From: Paragorgia papillata
Lineage: Eukaryota; Cnidaria; Anthozoa; Scleralcyonacea; Coralliidae
Assembly: GCA_035771165.1 (NCBI GenBank)
Contig: JAWNZC010000469.1
Span: 1,266,001-1,330,000, forward strand
Direction of reading: 5' to 3'
Length of the DNA stretch: 64,000 nucleotides
Shown: positions 1 to 11,097 of the stretch, one piece after another
How positions within the stretch are numbered: position 1 is the first letter of the stretch
Layout: each line of letters starts with the position of its first letter
Position numbers and translations under genes: made by a program
The notes under the pieces: model-generated
Seen by the model: the letters and a program-made list of their open reading frames with translations, nothing else
Told to the model about the DNA's origin: nothing
Database searches by the model: none

Positions 1-1679
1 AAATACAGTAATACACAACCAACTACAGAAGTGGAAGTGGGAAGGTATTTTCATTTTGACTGCAAATTTAATATTTTTTCTAAATTATCATGTGTGGTCC
101 TGATTCAAACTTGAATACTAAACTATCAGGAAGTCACTGCACTTTTCATTTTTACAAAAAAAATCAATATTTTGGCCTATAATAGAAAATACTTTTTATG
201 ACTTTTTGAATCTTGTGCTGCAACCTATGCTGTTAACTCATTGCTGCCTAGGATGTCTGAGGGTCCTCCTTTTGATGAGTAAAATCATCTGGTATTAGCC
301 AGAGTGAAACAATAAAGGTGTCGATCATTTTGGCTGGCTCAGGTATCCATTAGGTTTGATGTAAAAAGGAAATTGGATGTAGTTTATCTGCCAACAGACT
401 ATAAACATATTTCATTTTTGAAAATGTAGAGTACATGATATCAAACTCTTCCACAAAGATAAGATCTCTATTGAGGATCAGGGATGTGGCATGGGTTACT
501 TAAGCTGGCAGTCTTAGTGCTTGGGAGCAGTTGTGCAGACTATTGTAATTCCTGGGAAAATGATGATAAAGACTTTTTCACAATTACGTATGTTTTTTAT
601 AGCAGGCTTGGACCAGGCCCAGATTTACCAATTTTGGGCCTACAGGCTAAGTGTGACGACACATTTCTAGGGGGCTCTGGGGCATGCCCCCCAGAATGTT
701 TTTGAATTTTGGGTCTTTGAAAGAGCATTTCCCGCATTTTGAGGACACTTTTGAGCAAAATATAAAGGTCTGAAATCCCAATTTTTAACAGTGGGCTGTC
801 CAAATTGTGGGCCTACAGGCTATAGCCTGGTAAGCCTATCAGTAAATCCAGGCCTGGCTTGGACTCGCCTATCTGCCAATGGCACATGCACCCCCTTTAG
901 AATACCTCAACTGTGCCCCGTGAACTATATTTGCTAAACCATAGTCAATTGAGATATGGTCTGGAAACTCAGCTAAAGTCTTTGGTCTATCTTTTTGTTC
1001 GCCTTTATGCATTTTTGTGCACGGTGCACTGTCACTGAACACATTGTATTTTAGTATAATGAACGAATTGTCCAATAGCAACGTTTCAGTTCAATCACTC
1101 AACAGTGCTATTTAAATGTTAATAAACCTAAAACAAAGGATGTGCACGGTGTAAGGTACGGTTCAACATAAAATCACAGCTCATTATAGGCGCTTTGAAG
1201 TTTGCTGAGTTTCCAGACCATATCTCGATTGACTATGGTTAAACTAGATATAAAATGATATGGCTGTGCATTGCACGTAGTTTGTTACTGAGTAATATTC
1301 TGCTTTCTTAAATTCATGTTGTGTGTGGTTGCAAGGGGTAGACAGGAGAGTTGCTAGCAAATGGTAAATCTGTTGGCCTGCACTTTTGTGTCGTTCTTAT
1401 ATGAAGTTTCTGTGAGTTCATAATATGTGGGGGAACAATGGCAACAACAATCACTAATTTTCAAATCTTTCTATTTACAGAAATATTTTGAAATCTTTCT
1501 ATTTTCTATTATTTCTGTAATGCACCTCAGTAGGCCAATGTCATTATTTACTAATTTCTTTTTTGAACTGCATCCCTCTCCATAATGGCACTGTCCCTGC
1601 ATGATACAAAGCAAGTCCAACTCTGTTATATAGTATTGTGTTCAAACGTTTTTGAACAATTTTGAATTTAAGAACATAC
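1..1679. other. Intron 2 of gene A (partial), repeat-derived
   Basis: Colinear with 53826-56041 (intron 2 of D), and its first 480 bp with 33116-33600 (intron 2 of C). No exon is seen. It contains a dispersed repeat at about 600-857 and a MITE-like inverted pair: GTCAATTGAGATATGGTCTG near 945 and its complement near 1213-1232. A 70-codon minus-strand frame around 869-1081 is part of this repeat. Confidence 0.7.
930..1246. mobile_element. MITE-like element with about 40-bp inverted ends
   Basis: The ends read as inverted copies of TTTGCTAAACCATAGTCAAT / ATTGACTATGGTTAAACTAGA, with GCTGAGTTTCCAGACC inside. The same element lies at about 54750-55062 in gene D's intron, so it predates the duplication. 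No transposase and no clear target duplication were found. Confidence 0.5.
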
Positions 1680-1931
1680 CTTCCCAGTTCTGGTCTGTAT
1701 ATCCACCAAAAATATACTCGCCGACTTTCACTAATGTCACTGTAGGTCCCTTATTGTCACAACATCTGTGAAAATCTTTCCCGTACCATCCATCTCTACC
1801 AGCTCGATAACAAAGACGCCATTGAAACTGATCACCCAACCACTTTTCCATTTGTTTGCCATATTCAAAATGACCATTCAAAATAATTGAGGTATTACAT
1901 AATTCACAAGGAACTGCTGCAGGACGACATG
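1680..1931 (-). CDS. Gene A exon 2 (TLDc N-half)
   Basis: 252 bp, entered at TATCTAG| and left at GGGAAG|GTATG, phase 1 at both ends. It carries the typical TLDc signature: [13 protein letters not shown], then FHRCCDNKGPT and VTLVKVGEY-FGGYTDQNW. The N-terminal segment (ACRPAAVPCELCNTS) is shared with gene D but not with B or C. Confidence 0.85.
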
Positions 1932-3485
1932 CTAGATAAGAAAGTAAATTACATATAATTAAATCATTCCTGCCTGAGCTGGCCAAAAACAGTTCTAAAG
2001 GGCGGTGCCACAGCGGTGACGTCATAAACTTTGCATCAAAAACGTCGCGTTAAAAAATGTCACTCGCTTTAGACTCAGCGTGAGCGAGCGACGAAGGAGC
2101 GAACTCGCAGACACAATCTCCAAGGCGAAGCGTTAATAATCAAAGCCTTAATAATTTGCCTGCTTGTAGACTCTACTGTCTTTATTCGATGATGTAATGA
2201 AATGTTGTACGGCTTGGACGGTGCGTTGCGTAGCTAGCATCGCAATAGAGAAATACTTCAGACCTTGTGAAAGTTTTATCTGGAGTTAAATCAATTACAA
2301 CATGTACCATGTACCTTTAGTTAATTTGTAATTCTTTTTAGTTATATAAATCTTACCAACTTTTCCCAGTTTATCCAAGAACGTCGTAACATCATTGTCG
2401 TTGATTGGGGTGCTTTGATATTCAATGTTGCCATCATGAACAGGTTTCATACTCCATGGTCGCTCTTGTTTCATTCTTTCTATATTCTCTTCAATCATCT
2501 TTTGCGACGAAAGGATTTCTTCATCGTTGCCTTTCTCAAGAAGGTTCTTGGCTAGATTGAAAGAACCTTTTACTTTATCCACGTGACGTTTCACTTCGGT
2601 TTCTTGTTCCACAAGTGGTTCGTGACTTTCTTTGTATTTCTTCTCCACTTCCTTCATCATCAGTTTCGCTTTCTCTTCCAGCTTTTGGGTGAAGATTTTT
2701 AAAACTTCTGCTTTCTGCCGAGTGATGTCTTTCTTTGCTTTCTTTGCATTGTCTTCCAGAGACTGTTTGGCATTTGATATCAACTCTAATGTGTCGTTGC
2801 TTTCCTTCAGACTTTCTTCTAAGATTGTACAACGCGATGCTAATACTTCTCTTTGCTTCTCAGCTACTTCTACTAGTGGCAAACATAAATGATCTGGACG
2901 TACATGTTTAAAATCCATGCAATATCTGCAGATCAGTTCTTTACATGTCTCGCAGTAGAACTTAAGGGTCTTGTTCTCATGTTTCTTGCAGTGAAGTTTT
3001 GCTCTGATCTTGGCTTCGTTCTCAGGTTGACTCAACTCGTTTATTGATAGCACAGTGTGTTTCTTGTGGGCTGGCCACATTTCGTGAACTTCGAAACATT
3101 TTTCGCATAGGAACAACTCACAAGTTGTGCATCGACTAACGGCTGGCTCTTGGCAATGAGAACATTGCGAAACCTTTGCTCGTCGTTGAATCGCCATGAC
3201 GTCTAACATATTTCTGATAAAATGACTGGTCGCCATTCCTGCTACTTCATCTTTTGGTTTCAGAATAAATTCTGACCGACATGTCGGACAGTTGAATACT
3301 TCAATCTCTTTACCAGCTGCTTCCTCACGATGGCGTTTTACAAACTTCTCTAAACAGACTTTGCAAAACGAGTGTAAGCAAGGCGTTAATGTTCGTGGTT
3401 CGTTCAAAGTTTCTAAGCAAATGGAACATGTGAGTAAGGATTCTAGTTGATCAACTGGAACGGCGTCGGTTGAAGAAGTAGCCAT
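1680..3485 (-). CDS. Gene A: TRIM-TLDc protein, 3' part outside window
   Basis: Predicted E3 ubiquitin ligase of the TRIM type fused to a TLDc domain. Exon 1 runs 3485 down to 2357 (ATG start in context ACAATGG), exon 2 runs 1931 to 1680. Both junctions are phase 1 with GTAAG/GTATG donors and a TAG acceptor. Exon 1 encodes a RING (C20, C23, C36, H38, C41, C44, C66, C69), two B-boxes (about 108-206) and a coiled coil (about 210-340). Exon 2 encodes the first half of TLDc. Exon 3 is not found; positions 1-1679 align with intron 2 of genes C and D, so it should lie left of the window. The RING has one extra Thr (RTLTPC against RTLPC in B, C and D), and B-box 2 differs from the other copies. TRIM function is known for the family; the substrate is unknown. 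Confidence 0.85.
2357..3485 (-). CDS. Gene A exon 1 (RING, B-boxes, coiled coil)
   Basis: 1129 bp, 376 codons plus one base. An in-frame TTG lies 21 bp upstream, but the first ATG at 3485 has a good initiation context and is conserved in all four paralogs. The exon ends at GTTG|GTAAGA; reading past the donor would add an intron-encoded tail before a stop. B-box 2 zinc ligands are visible in CKKH...C..C...C..C...H...H spacing. Confidence 0.85.
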
Positions 3486-3538
3486 TGTAGACAACGTTTT
3501 GTTCAAAAAGTGTAGTAGTTTCGTGTGTTGATACTCAG

Positions 3539-3657
3539 TTTATAGTTAAACTGCAATGCCGACGGAAAGCGAAAGTGTTGGAAGTCGTTGTCTCTGAATT
3601 CTCAGTAAATGGTAATACGATTCTTGGTAAACTATCAAATATCCTGCTGTGATTGGT
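3539..3657 (-). promoter_or_regulatory. Gene A core promoter: TATA, ISRE-like and CCAAT-like blocks
   Basis: TATAAA reads on the minus strand at 3544-3539, 54-59 bp before the ATG. GAAAGCGAAAGTG at 3565-3577 (plus strand) fits the IRF/ISRE core GAAANNGAAA. CCTGCTGTGATTGGT at 3643-3657 includes a reverse CCAAT box and is identical in all four paralogs. Motif matches are seen directly; promoter activity is inferred. Confidence 0.55.
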
Positions 3658-3699
3658 TTTCTATTTAGATATTCCTGTTTATATTTGCATCTTTTTAAC

Positions 3700-4310
3700 T
3701 ATACACTCAGCCTTGAGTACAATATATAGACTAGAGAACATCGCTTGCTTTTGCCAAGGAGCAAAACAGCCGAAACTGACGTGAATTCCTTGCATAACGA
3801 ATTAAATCTCATTTATACATCATGGTGAAAAGTATTTTACTGTTGCGTTTTCAAAATGATAAATTTCTTGGAAAACCACGTGGTGAAAGTGTTGGGCTAT
3901 TGTGATGTCACGAGCATTTCCGAGTCAAGTAGCCAAGGTTAGATATAGCTTTGGTTGCCTTTGCAAACTGTTGAAACGAGAAAGAGGCAGCAGATTGGTC
4001 TGTATGAATAATATAGAAAATTGATACTGTTGTTTTTGTTGTGGAAATGTATGAAAAAGCAGAGTGTTGGGTAGGCGACGAGTGTTTTGAACAAGTGAAA
4101 AGGTGGTAAACTACTGAGATCTTTAGTAAAATAGATTTTTACGGGGCATGATTCCCCGGAAAATTTTTGATTTGTAACTCTCTGAAACGCGTTTTCCTGC
4201 TCGGGTTCGAATCCCAGCGACGGTCAAGTCGAGTTTTTCTCTCTACTCACCCTGGTGTGGTTCGTCACTCGGAGTAACACCAGATTAAAACCTGCGTAGC
4301 CAGCATTCGG
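3700..4310. other. 5' flank of gene A unit
   Basis: 3700-4010 matches 60145-60480 beyond gene D, which marks the outer part of the duplicated unit. 4140-4310 is a dispersed repeat containing an isolated tRNA box-B-like GGGTTCGAATCCC near 4204 without a convincing box A. No gene is seen. Confidence 0.6.
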
Positions 4311-4926
4311 GGAGGGGGAGGGGGAGGGGAAGAAGAAGAAGGGGAAGGGGAAGGGGAAGAAGGGGAAGATGAAGAAGGGGAAGATGAAGGGGAAGATGAA
4401 GGGAAAGAAGAAGAAGAAGGGGAAGATGAAGAAGAAGAAGAAGGGGAAGATGAAGAAGGGGAAGATGAAGTGGAAGATGAAGAAGAAGGGGAAGATGAAG
4501 AAGAAGAAGAAGGGAAAGATGAAGAAGAAGGGAAAAATGAAGAAGAAGGGGAAGATGAAGAAGAAGATGAAGGGGAAGATGAAGAAGGGGAAGATGAAGA
4601 AGAAGAAGAAGGGGAAGATGAAGAAGGGGAAGATGAAGAAGGGGAAGAAGAAGGGGAAGATGAAGAAGGGGAAGATGAAGAAGGGGAAGGGGAAGAAGAA
4701 GGGGAAGATGAAGGGGAAGAAGAAGAAGGGGAAGATGAAGGGGAAGATGAAGGAGAAGAAGAAGGGGAAGGGGAAGATGAAGGGGAAGAAGAAGGGGAAG
4801 AAGAAGGGGAAGATGAAGAAGAAGGGGAAGGGATATGGGGAAGATGAAGGGAAGATGAAGGGGAAGAGGGATGGGGAAGAAGAAGACGGGGAAGAAGGGG
4901 AAGAAGAAGAACAGGAAGAAGAAGGA
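4311..4926. repeat. Polypurine minisatellite (GGGGAAGATGAAGAA-like)
   Basis: About 0.6 kb of GGGGAAGATGAAG / GAAGAAGAAG units on the plus strand, almost wholly purine apart from the T of GAT. All three frames stay open and give Glu/Asp/Gly- or Lys/Met/Gly-rich runs (and Ser/Pro on the other strand). These are satellite translations, not genes. Confidence 0.95.
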
Positions 4927-4949
4927 AATTGAATATAAATCTATCTAAT

Positions 4950-5335
4950 AGATCTTTCTGCATGTGAATGGATCACATGATCTTTCTTTTGACAAATATA
5001 TTATATTTTCGCAACTGGTCCCAGTTTGATCATAAATTTAACACATGCCGTATATTCCTACATCTTTAAATTTCCCTTCACCAAAAATCCTTACAATATA
5101 CAGTTTAATCAAGTGAAGTGCCAAATAATACTTGTTTTATACATGCAGTAGCCTGATGCAAATACAAGTTTTGTGAACCCAACTTGTAGGCAAGGGTTTA
5201 TAATAAGTAATTTTAACTGCGTTTGCATAGCCTGATATCACGATAACTGACCAATTATCACTGTGTGCATACAACACAACGTTACCACATGATAGACCTT
5301 TCCGCATGAAGTGCGTGGACAATGCGTTGAGTGAT
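4950..5335. mobile_element. Degraded MITE end plus tRNA-SINE tail fragment
   Basis: 4951-4995 resembles the left end of the MITE at 13779-13943. 5297-5335 (GACCTTTCCGCATGAAGTG) matches the complement of that MITE's right end. Between them, 4999-5136 is a diverged copy of the SINE body at 55870-55983: it shares TTTTCGCAACTGGTCCC and then CCTTCACC-AAAATCCTTA. Confidence 0.5.
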
Positions 5336-5596
5336 TTGATTGGATTACTGTATGTGTATGTGTATATATGATATATACTGTGTATATAGATTGTAATATT
5401 TGAATTTTAAGCAGACCTTACATTGCCACTTTGACTGGAGTAATTATTGATAGAATCATGTATAAATCTCATGCACAACTTCACCCAATAGTTGTTTTTA
5501 TAACCTTAGTTACCTTTAGGTTACTATTGACAGCTGTTGCAGAGTCAGCGATAACAATGGATGCATCATGTTGAATTGTTACAAGCTCTGACAAGT

Positions 5597-6245
5597 TGTC
5601 TGTGGTGTGGTGTTGTCTGTGGTGTGGTGTTGTCTGTGGTGTAGTGTTGTCTGTGGTGTGGTGTTGTCTGTGGTGTGGTGTTGTCTGTGGTGTGGTGTGG
5701 TGTTGTCTGTGATGTGGTGTTGTCTGTGGTGTGGTGTTGTCTGTGGTGTGGTGGTGTATGTGATGTGGTGTTGTATGTGGTGTGGTGTTGTCTGTGGTGT
5801 GGTGTTGTCTGTGGTGTGGTGTTGTCTGTGGTGTTGTATGTGGTGTGGTGTTGTCTGTGATGTGGTGTTGCCTGTGGTGTGGTGTTGTCTGTGGTGTGGT
5901 GGTGTATGTGATGTGGTGTTGTCTGTGAAGTGGTGTTGTATGTGGTGTGGTGTTGTCTGTGATGTGGTGTTGTCTGTGGTGTGGTGTGGTGTTGTCTGTG
6001 GTGTGGTGGTGTATGTGATGTGGTGTTGTCTGTGAAGTGGTGTTGTATGTGGTGTGGTGTTGTCTGTGATGTGGTGTTGTCTGTGGTGTGGTGTTGTCTA
6101 TGGTGTGGTGTGGTGTTGTCTGTGGTGTGGTGTGGTGTAGTGTTGTCTGTGGTGTGGTGTTGTCTGTGGTGTGGTGTGGTGTAGTGTTGTCTGTGGTGTG
6201 GTGTGGTGTTGTATGTGGTGTGGTGTTGTCTGTAGTGTGGTGCGG
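5597..6245 (+). repeat. GTTGTCTGTGGTGTGGT minisatellite
   Basis: About 650 bp of tandem, slightly variable 17-22-bp units built from TGTTGTCTGTGGTGTGG, with strong G/T strand bias. Open frames through it give VVWCGVVC-type repeats and are artefacts. Confidence 0.95.
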
Positions 6246-6369
6246 TGCCCCGCTGCTTCCTACGCCCCTGTTAAATTATGTACACTGGATTTTTGCTATT
6301 TCACATTTTGAGAATGTGAAATTATTAAATTGTAAAAATTTAAAATAATTAGTTTGTAAAAATTCAAAA

Positions 6370-6635
6370 TTATTGTAATAATAATATTATTATAAATAAT
6401 ATTATTACTATTATTGTTACTACTATTATTACTATTATTATTATTACTATTGTTGTTGTTATTATTATCATCATCATTATTAGTTGTTGTTATTATTATC
6501 ATTACTATTATGATCATTATTATTATTGTTGTTGTTGTTGTTGTTGTTATTATTATTATCATTACTATTATTATTATCATTACTATTATTATTATCATTA
6601 AATTATTATTGTTGTTGTTGTTATTATTATCACCC
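6370..6635. repeat. Trinucleotide microsatellite (ATT/TTG/ATC)
   Basis: Continuous T-rich triplet repeats on the plus strand, mixing TTA, TTG and ATC triplets. The poly-Leu, poly-Ile and poly-Asn frames are not coding. Confidence 0.95.
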
Positions 6636-7277
6636 GAGATTGCTCACTCAGATTTCTGGCTATGAAGGTTGCTACTCTAAGTGATGAACCAGACACAGTT
6701 GAGTAGAGTTTTTTTCCCATGGTTCATCATTCCTCACTCACAAGTAATCATTATTTACCATAATGAAATATGAAAATAGAAAAAGACACCACAACAAATA
6801 TGATTCAAGTTAATATGTATATATATTACTATTAGTAGCAGAATAGAAATAGGAAATGACAGTTACTGATAGCGGATAAAAACTAAAATATATCCAATAT
6901 CCACACGCCATCCAATAATTTATAGAGATCTGAATAGTACTCGATGCATAATTTCAATCCATACAGCTCATAAACATGAAAGAAAAAAGAAAAATATGTT
7001 AAAAGATGTACAATATGTTTGATCAGATTCATATGAGAATAATTTGTGTAAATAAATATTCTTCAAGCTATTTTACTCAGAAAAACTAAATCCAAGTTTC
7101 CAAGTGGGAGTGAAATCTACAGCTTGTGTTACAGTAGTAAAATACCAAAATATGACCACCATCCCTCAGACACACCTTTGCCAGCATATTACTCAGTATC
7201 AATGACTCAATGTCTCACTTCTACCATGTCGCACAATTTAGTGTCTTTTATTAGTGAGACTTTTGTGTCTGTTTAGC

Positions 7278-8065
7278 ATGTATTGACTGTGTCTTGTAGG
7301 TCAGATCTATTAAAGCGCACCGTAATGCACTTGTGTCTGCATGGTATCAGTGGCCGCAACAGTACAGATACGATTACCGTAGCTACCATATTGGCATATT
7401 TTGCCTCTTTGAGTGATACTAGTAATTGATCGTACATCAGCAGCTACATCAACCCTAATACTGTGACTGTTTACCTCCAATTATGTCTGCATCTTTCTAG
7501 ATTATGATCATGCTGTGATGTATGAACCTACTGTACTATGTATGCAAGAAAACCACAATTGAAATTCCTTGCTATGTAGGAATATGCTACTGAAATAAAC
7601 TCTTAGTCACTAGTAAACAGTTTCTGCAACATAAGAAAGTACATAAAGTATATGAGACTGTGTCTTGTATGTATTAAAGCCTTGTATCCGTAACTGCATG
7701 AAGACAGATTCATATAAATTGATGACTCAACTGTCATGTCAGTAATTGATCTCCATCAGCAGTTACATTGTCTACAACATTTAATAGTCCTAATACATGT
7801 ACCTACTGTATCAAACTGTGTCTTGTATTTCTATTAAAGTGCATGGTAGTGCACTTGTGTCTGCTGTATCAGTAACTGCATCAGAACAGATTCATATTCA
7901 TTGATGACTCAACTGTCATGTCAGTAATTGATCTACATCAGCAGCTACATCAACTTTCTTACTGTGACTGTTTACCTTCGATTGTGTCTGCATCTTTTTA
8001 GATCAATATGATTATGCTGTAAGGTATGAACTTATTGTACTATGTATGCAAAGAAAATACCATTT
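7278..8065. repeat. Three imperfect tandem copies of a 150-280-bp unit
   Basis: ACTGTGTCTTGTA recurs at about 7288, 7663 and 7816, each followed by CATTGATGACTCAACTGTCA- and TCAGTAATTGATC-ACATCAG-type blocks. The first and third copies also share GTCTGCATCTTT and GTACTATGTATGCAA. Copies are diverged and of unequal length. No gene is seen from 6640 to 8300. Confidence 0.65.
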
Positions 8066-8311
8066 GGATGTAAAATACGAAGACATACTTAACAATTTCA
8101 AACGTCCACAGACCACACTGCCCGACGGCCGACACTGGCAGTTGCGACTGTTGTTTCTATCTCCTCTGTAATTCTGTCAATTCACTTGAAAGTTCCTCCA
8201 CAGCTTGTCTAAATCTTCATTTCAATCTCTGTAAATACATGGAGTGAACTAGCAGTGATAAACTTCACTTTTTCGCCAAGTTTTGTGCAGTAAACAAACA
8301 GTTCTTCCTTC

Positions 8312-8478
8312 CCGCCATTGATCAATTCATCACGTGACCTCGTGTTTTGCGGACGCGATTACGTGAAGTACTTCGGTAACAAACTGCTTCGCATAAAACA
8401 TAAATAAACAATTTTGGCACAAGACCAGGGTTTATTGCGAATATTTTTTATCTGTTCATTAATGTAGTTTGGTGAGTT
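8312..8478. repeat. Direct repeat, left of LINE-bearing segment
   Basis: Shares a run (CATTGATCAATT-ATCACGTG, then ATAAATAAACAATTTTG) with 13475-13650 on the far side of the LINE, in the same orientation. It is far too long for a target-site duplication, so it is a repeat family copy or a local duplication. Confidence 0.7.
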
Positions 8479-8716
8479 GAGGTCATTTATTGTTGATTAT
8501 GATCGAGATGCGGCTGCACCCCCCCACCCCCACCCCCCAAGGTCTATTCTACGGGGTCTAAATTTCCTAAATCCGTTCTATTTTGGCAATTTTAACCGCA
8601 ACCGCTTTTCCGTTTCACTTACTACGAACTTAACCGCGCTTTTGAGAAATCATCGCCAATTCTCAAACGCTCTGCACCCTAAAAGATAATTGCATGTATC
8701 CTCCAATGAGGACATT

Positions 8717-8925
8717 TAGGGCGGATTTTGATCATATCCAGTTTTGTTTTGTTGGGTTTGTTTTTTTTGTTGTTTTTTTTGGGGGGTGGGGGATGGGTTA
8801 ACTGAACGGTTCTCAGTTAACCCCCCCCCCCCAAAAAAAAAAAACAACAACAAAACAAAAACACAAAAAAAACACAACCCAAACTGGATATGAACAAAAC
8901 TGGATATGATCAAAATCCGCCCTAA
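8717..8925. repeat. Foldback with poly-G/T and poly-C/A interior
   Basis: Left arm AGGGCGGATTTTGATCATAT and right arm ATATGATCAAAATCCGCCCT are complementary. The centre is homopolymer-rich T/G then C/A around GGTTCTCAGTTAACC. Confidence 0.8.
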
Positions 8926-9045
8926 AATAATGGCTAAAACCACCTAACTGCCAAACTATAAAATCTTGATATCAAGTTCTTAAAAGTCAGTTTATTTCCT
9001 TTAGATTGTAAATATATTGTATTGAAAATATAACCTGGAGATGGT

Positions 9046-9086
9046 TTTTTCCTTCCTTCCTTCCTTCCTTCCTTCCTTCCTTCCTT
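9046..9086 (+). repeat. (TTCC)n microsatellite
   Basis: Nine or so TTCC units immediately before the LINE coding region. Confidence 0.9.
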
Positions 9087-9149
9087 GAAGGATATGCACA
9101 TACGACGAACAGCAAAATCAGCGAAAAATCAGAAACGACCGTCGAACAC

Positions 9150-10357
9150 GTGTTTGCTCAACCTCATGTTGTTGTCCCCGAAGGCGAAAATAAAATATCG
9201 ACATGTGAGAACTGCAAGGACTTGAAACCCGAAATAAATCACATTATGTCGATGTTTACAAAACTACAGGAGAAACAAGACGAAGAATGTAGGAATGCTT
9301 CACAGCGAGCGACAGAATCTGAGGCGAAAATTGTAAATTTGATTTTGGAACATTCCAATATGGCGGCCGAAATCGAATCACTGAAGGAAACCGTGGCAGA
9401 TCTGGAAATCGAGAATAATGCAATAAAGAACATTCTTGATATGAAACAAAACGAATGGATAAAAGTGGATTCTAAAAAAAGAAGCCCAATGAATGAAACA
9501 GAAGTTGTGGATACCACTTTGCAAACCCCAGTTTTATATAACAGCTTCTCAGCACTGGGTATTCAAGAGCCAGAAAAAGCTCTTACCAGTTTTCCTGTGC
9601 TGGATGAAGATGAAGAGGAAAATCTCGATAGTAGCAAAAAGACCAAAATCAACGGTTCGAAGGAAAAGTCCAAACATGGAAAGTATTCAAGAAAAATGAA
9701 CAAAATAACAAACAAACAAAAATTTGTCAAAACAAATCCATTGTAATTGGCGATTCAATGGTCAAACATATCGATAGCAAGAAAATTGAAAGAGCAGCAG
9801 GAGGCAAATCGGTTTGTCACTCTTATAGCGGAGCAAAAGTGAACCAGATTAATGAGAAATTCAAGGAACACCGAAACGAAGAGCAGTATGACTGTATCAT
9901 ACTACATGTCGGAACAAATGACCTGGTTGATCAGGAAGCTGAACAAGTGGCGGCAGACATGGAAAAGCTGATAGAGGAAGTGAAGATGCACACAACGAAA
10001 GTTGCTGTTTCAAGTGTGATTGAGAGGTATGATGGTCAGGTAAATCCAACCAAAATCAACCACTATAATAGCTTAGTGGACACAATATGCTTCAAGCATA
10101 ATATTAATTTTATTAATAACAATAATATAGATAAATCATTTTTAAATGGTTCAAATTTACATTTGAACCGGAAAGGAGATAAAGCTCTTGGAAGTGCATT
10201 CTGCACATATGTAAAGTCTTTTAGAGTTAAAACTCCAAATAGTGTATCGGTGCAAATGGGTGAGAAAAACCAGTTTTTTCACCATGCTTATGGACACCGG
10301 AACAGAGAGTGGACGCTATACCTGGAGTATGTCAGCCAGAGTTTGCGGAACAAATAG
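9150..10357 (+). pseudogene. LINE ORF1, coiled coil and SGNH esterase, frameshifted
   Basis: 9150-9746 encodes a coiled-coil segment preceded by a CENC motif; 9758-10357 encodes an SGNH/GDSL hydrolase-like domain. The block-I motif IGDSM is in the second frame just before the internal Met, and HVGTNDL (block III) and an HLNRKGD-type block follow. Because the second frame is already coding upstream of its first Met, a single-base indel near 9740 best explains the split. SGNH domains are a known ORF1 component of many CR1-clade LINEs and probably help with membrane or RNP handling. Confidence 0.8.
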
Positions 10358-10440
10358 ATAGTCCTAATTCTTTAAACACAAATGTGAGTAGCGATTTTTT
10401 AATTAGCCTAAACTCCATTCCTAGAGAGAGAGGTTTTAAA

Positions 10441-11097
10441 ATGGCTTTTCTAAACATTGTTAGTCTGCCCAAAAAAATTGATGAAATAAGGTATTCAATG
10501 TCAAACAAGCACATTGATCTTATTGCCTTCAATGAAACAAGACTTGACCAAAGTATAACTGATAACCTGATACACCTTGATGGTTACGATATTATCAGGA
10601 AAGATAGATCGAGAAATGGAGGGGGAGTATGTATTTACTTGCGTAGCTCTATAAATTACAATATAAGACATGATCTGATTCCATCTGAACTAGAGGGTAT
10701 TTGTGTAGAAATTAGTAAGCCACATAGCCGACCATTTCTCGTCACAACAGTTTATAGACCACCAAATTCATCATCTGACTTCTTTGACCATTTTGAAAAT
10801 TTAATCAAATCTATTGATGATGAAGATAAAGAAATGTATATTCTTGGTGATCTAAACTGTGACATGCTAAAAACAGATAAGGAATCAAATCTTCCTACCA
10901 AAAAAATTAAGTCACTATATGAATTATATCAGTTATCACAATTGATCAATGAAGCTACTCGGGTAACTATGACTTCCACCAGCCTTATTGACCATATAGT
11001 TACCAATAAACCAGAGAAAATTTCAAATTCTGGTGTTATCCATACAGGTATAAGTGATATATTTGATATATGCAACCAGGAAACATTCCATTTTTAA
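10441..11097 (+). pseudogene. LINE ORF2 N-terminal part: AP endonuclease
   Basis: Exonuclease-endonuclease-phosphatase fold. FNETRLD carries the catalytic Glu, VYRPPNSSSDFFDHFE and LGDLNCDM follow, and LIDHIVTN lies near the end. The terminal S-D-H motif is disrupted where the frame breaks at about 11055. The frame is open back to 10309 but overlaps the end of ORF1, so the start is uncertain. Confidence 0.85.

Noticed and set aside
869..1081. 70-codon frame conserved at 54688-54900
   Set aside because: Conservation is explained by the segmental duplication, and part of the frame is a MITE inverted repeat.
4190..4225. tRNA gene suggested by GGGTTCGAATCCC
   Set aside because: Box B only; no box A or cloverleaf upstream.
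4369..4932. Lys/Met/Gly-rich, Glu/Asp-rich and Ser/Pro-rich frames
   Set aside because: All three are shadows of one polypurine minisatellite.
5607..6348. Cys/Val/Trp-rich repeat proteins
   Set aside because: Translation of the GTTGTCTGTGGTGTGGT array in several frames.
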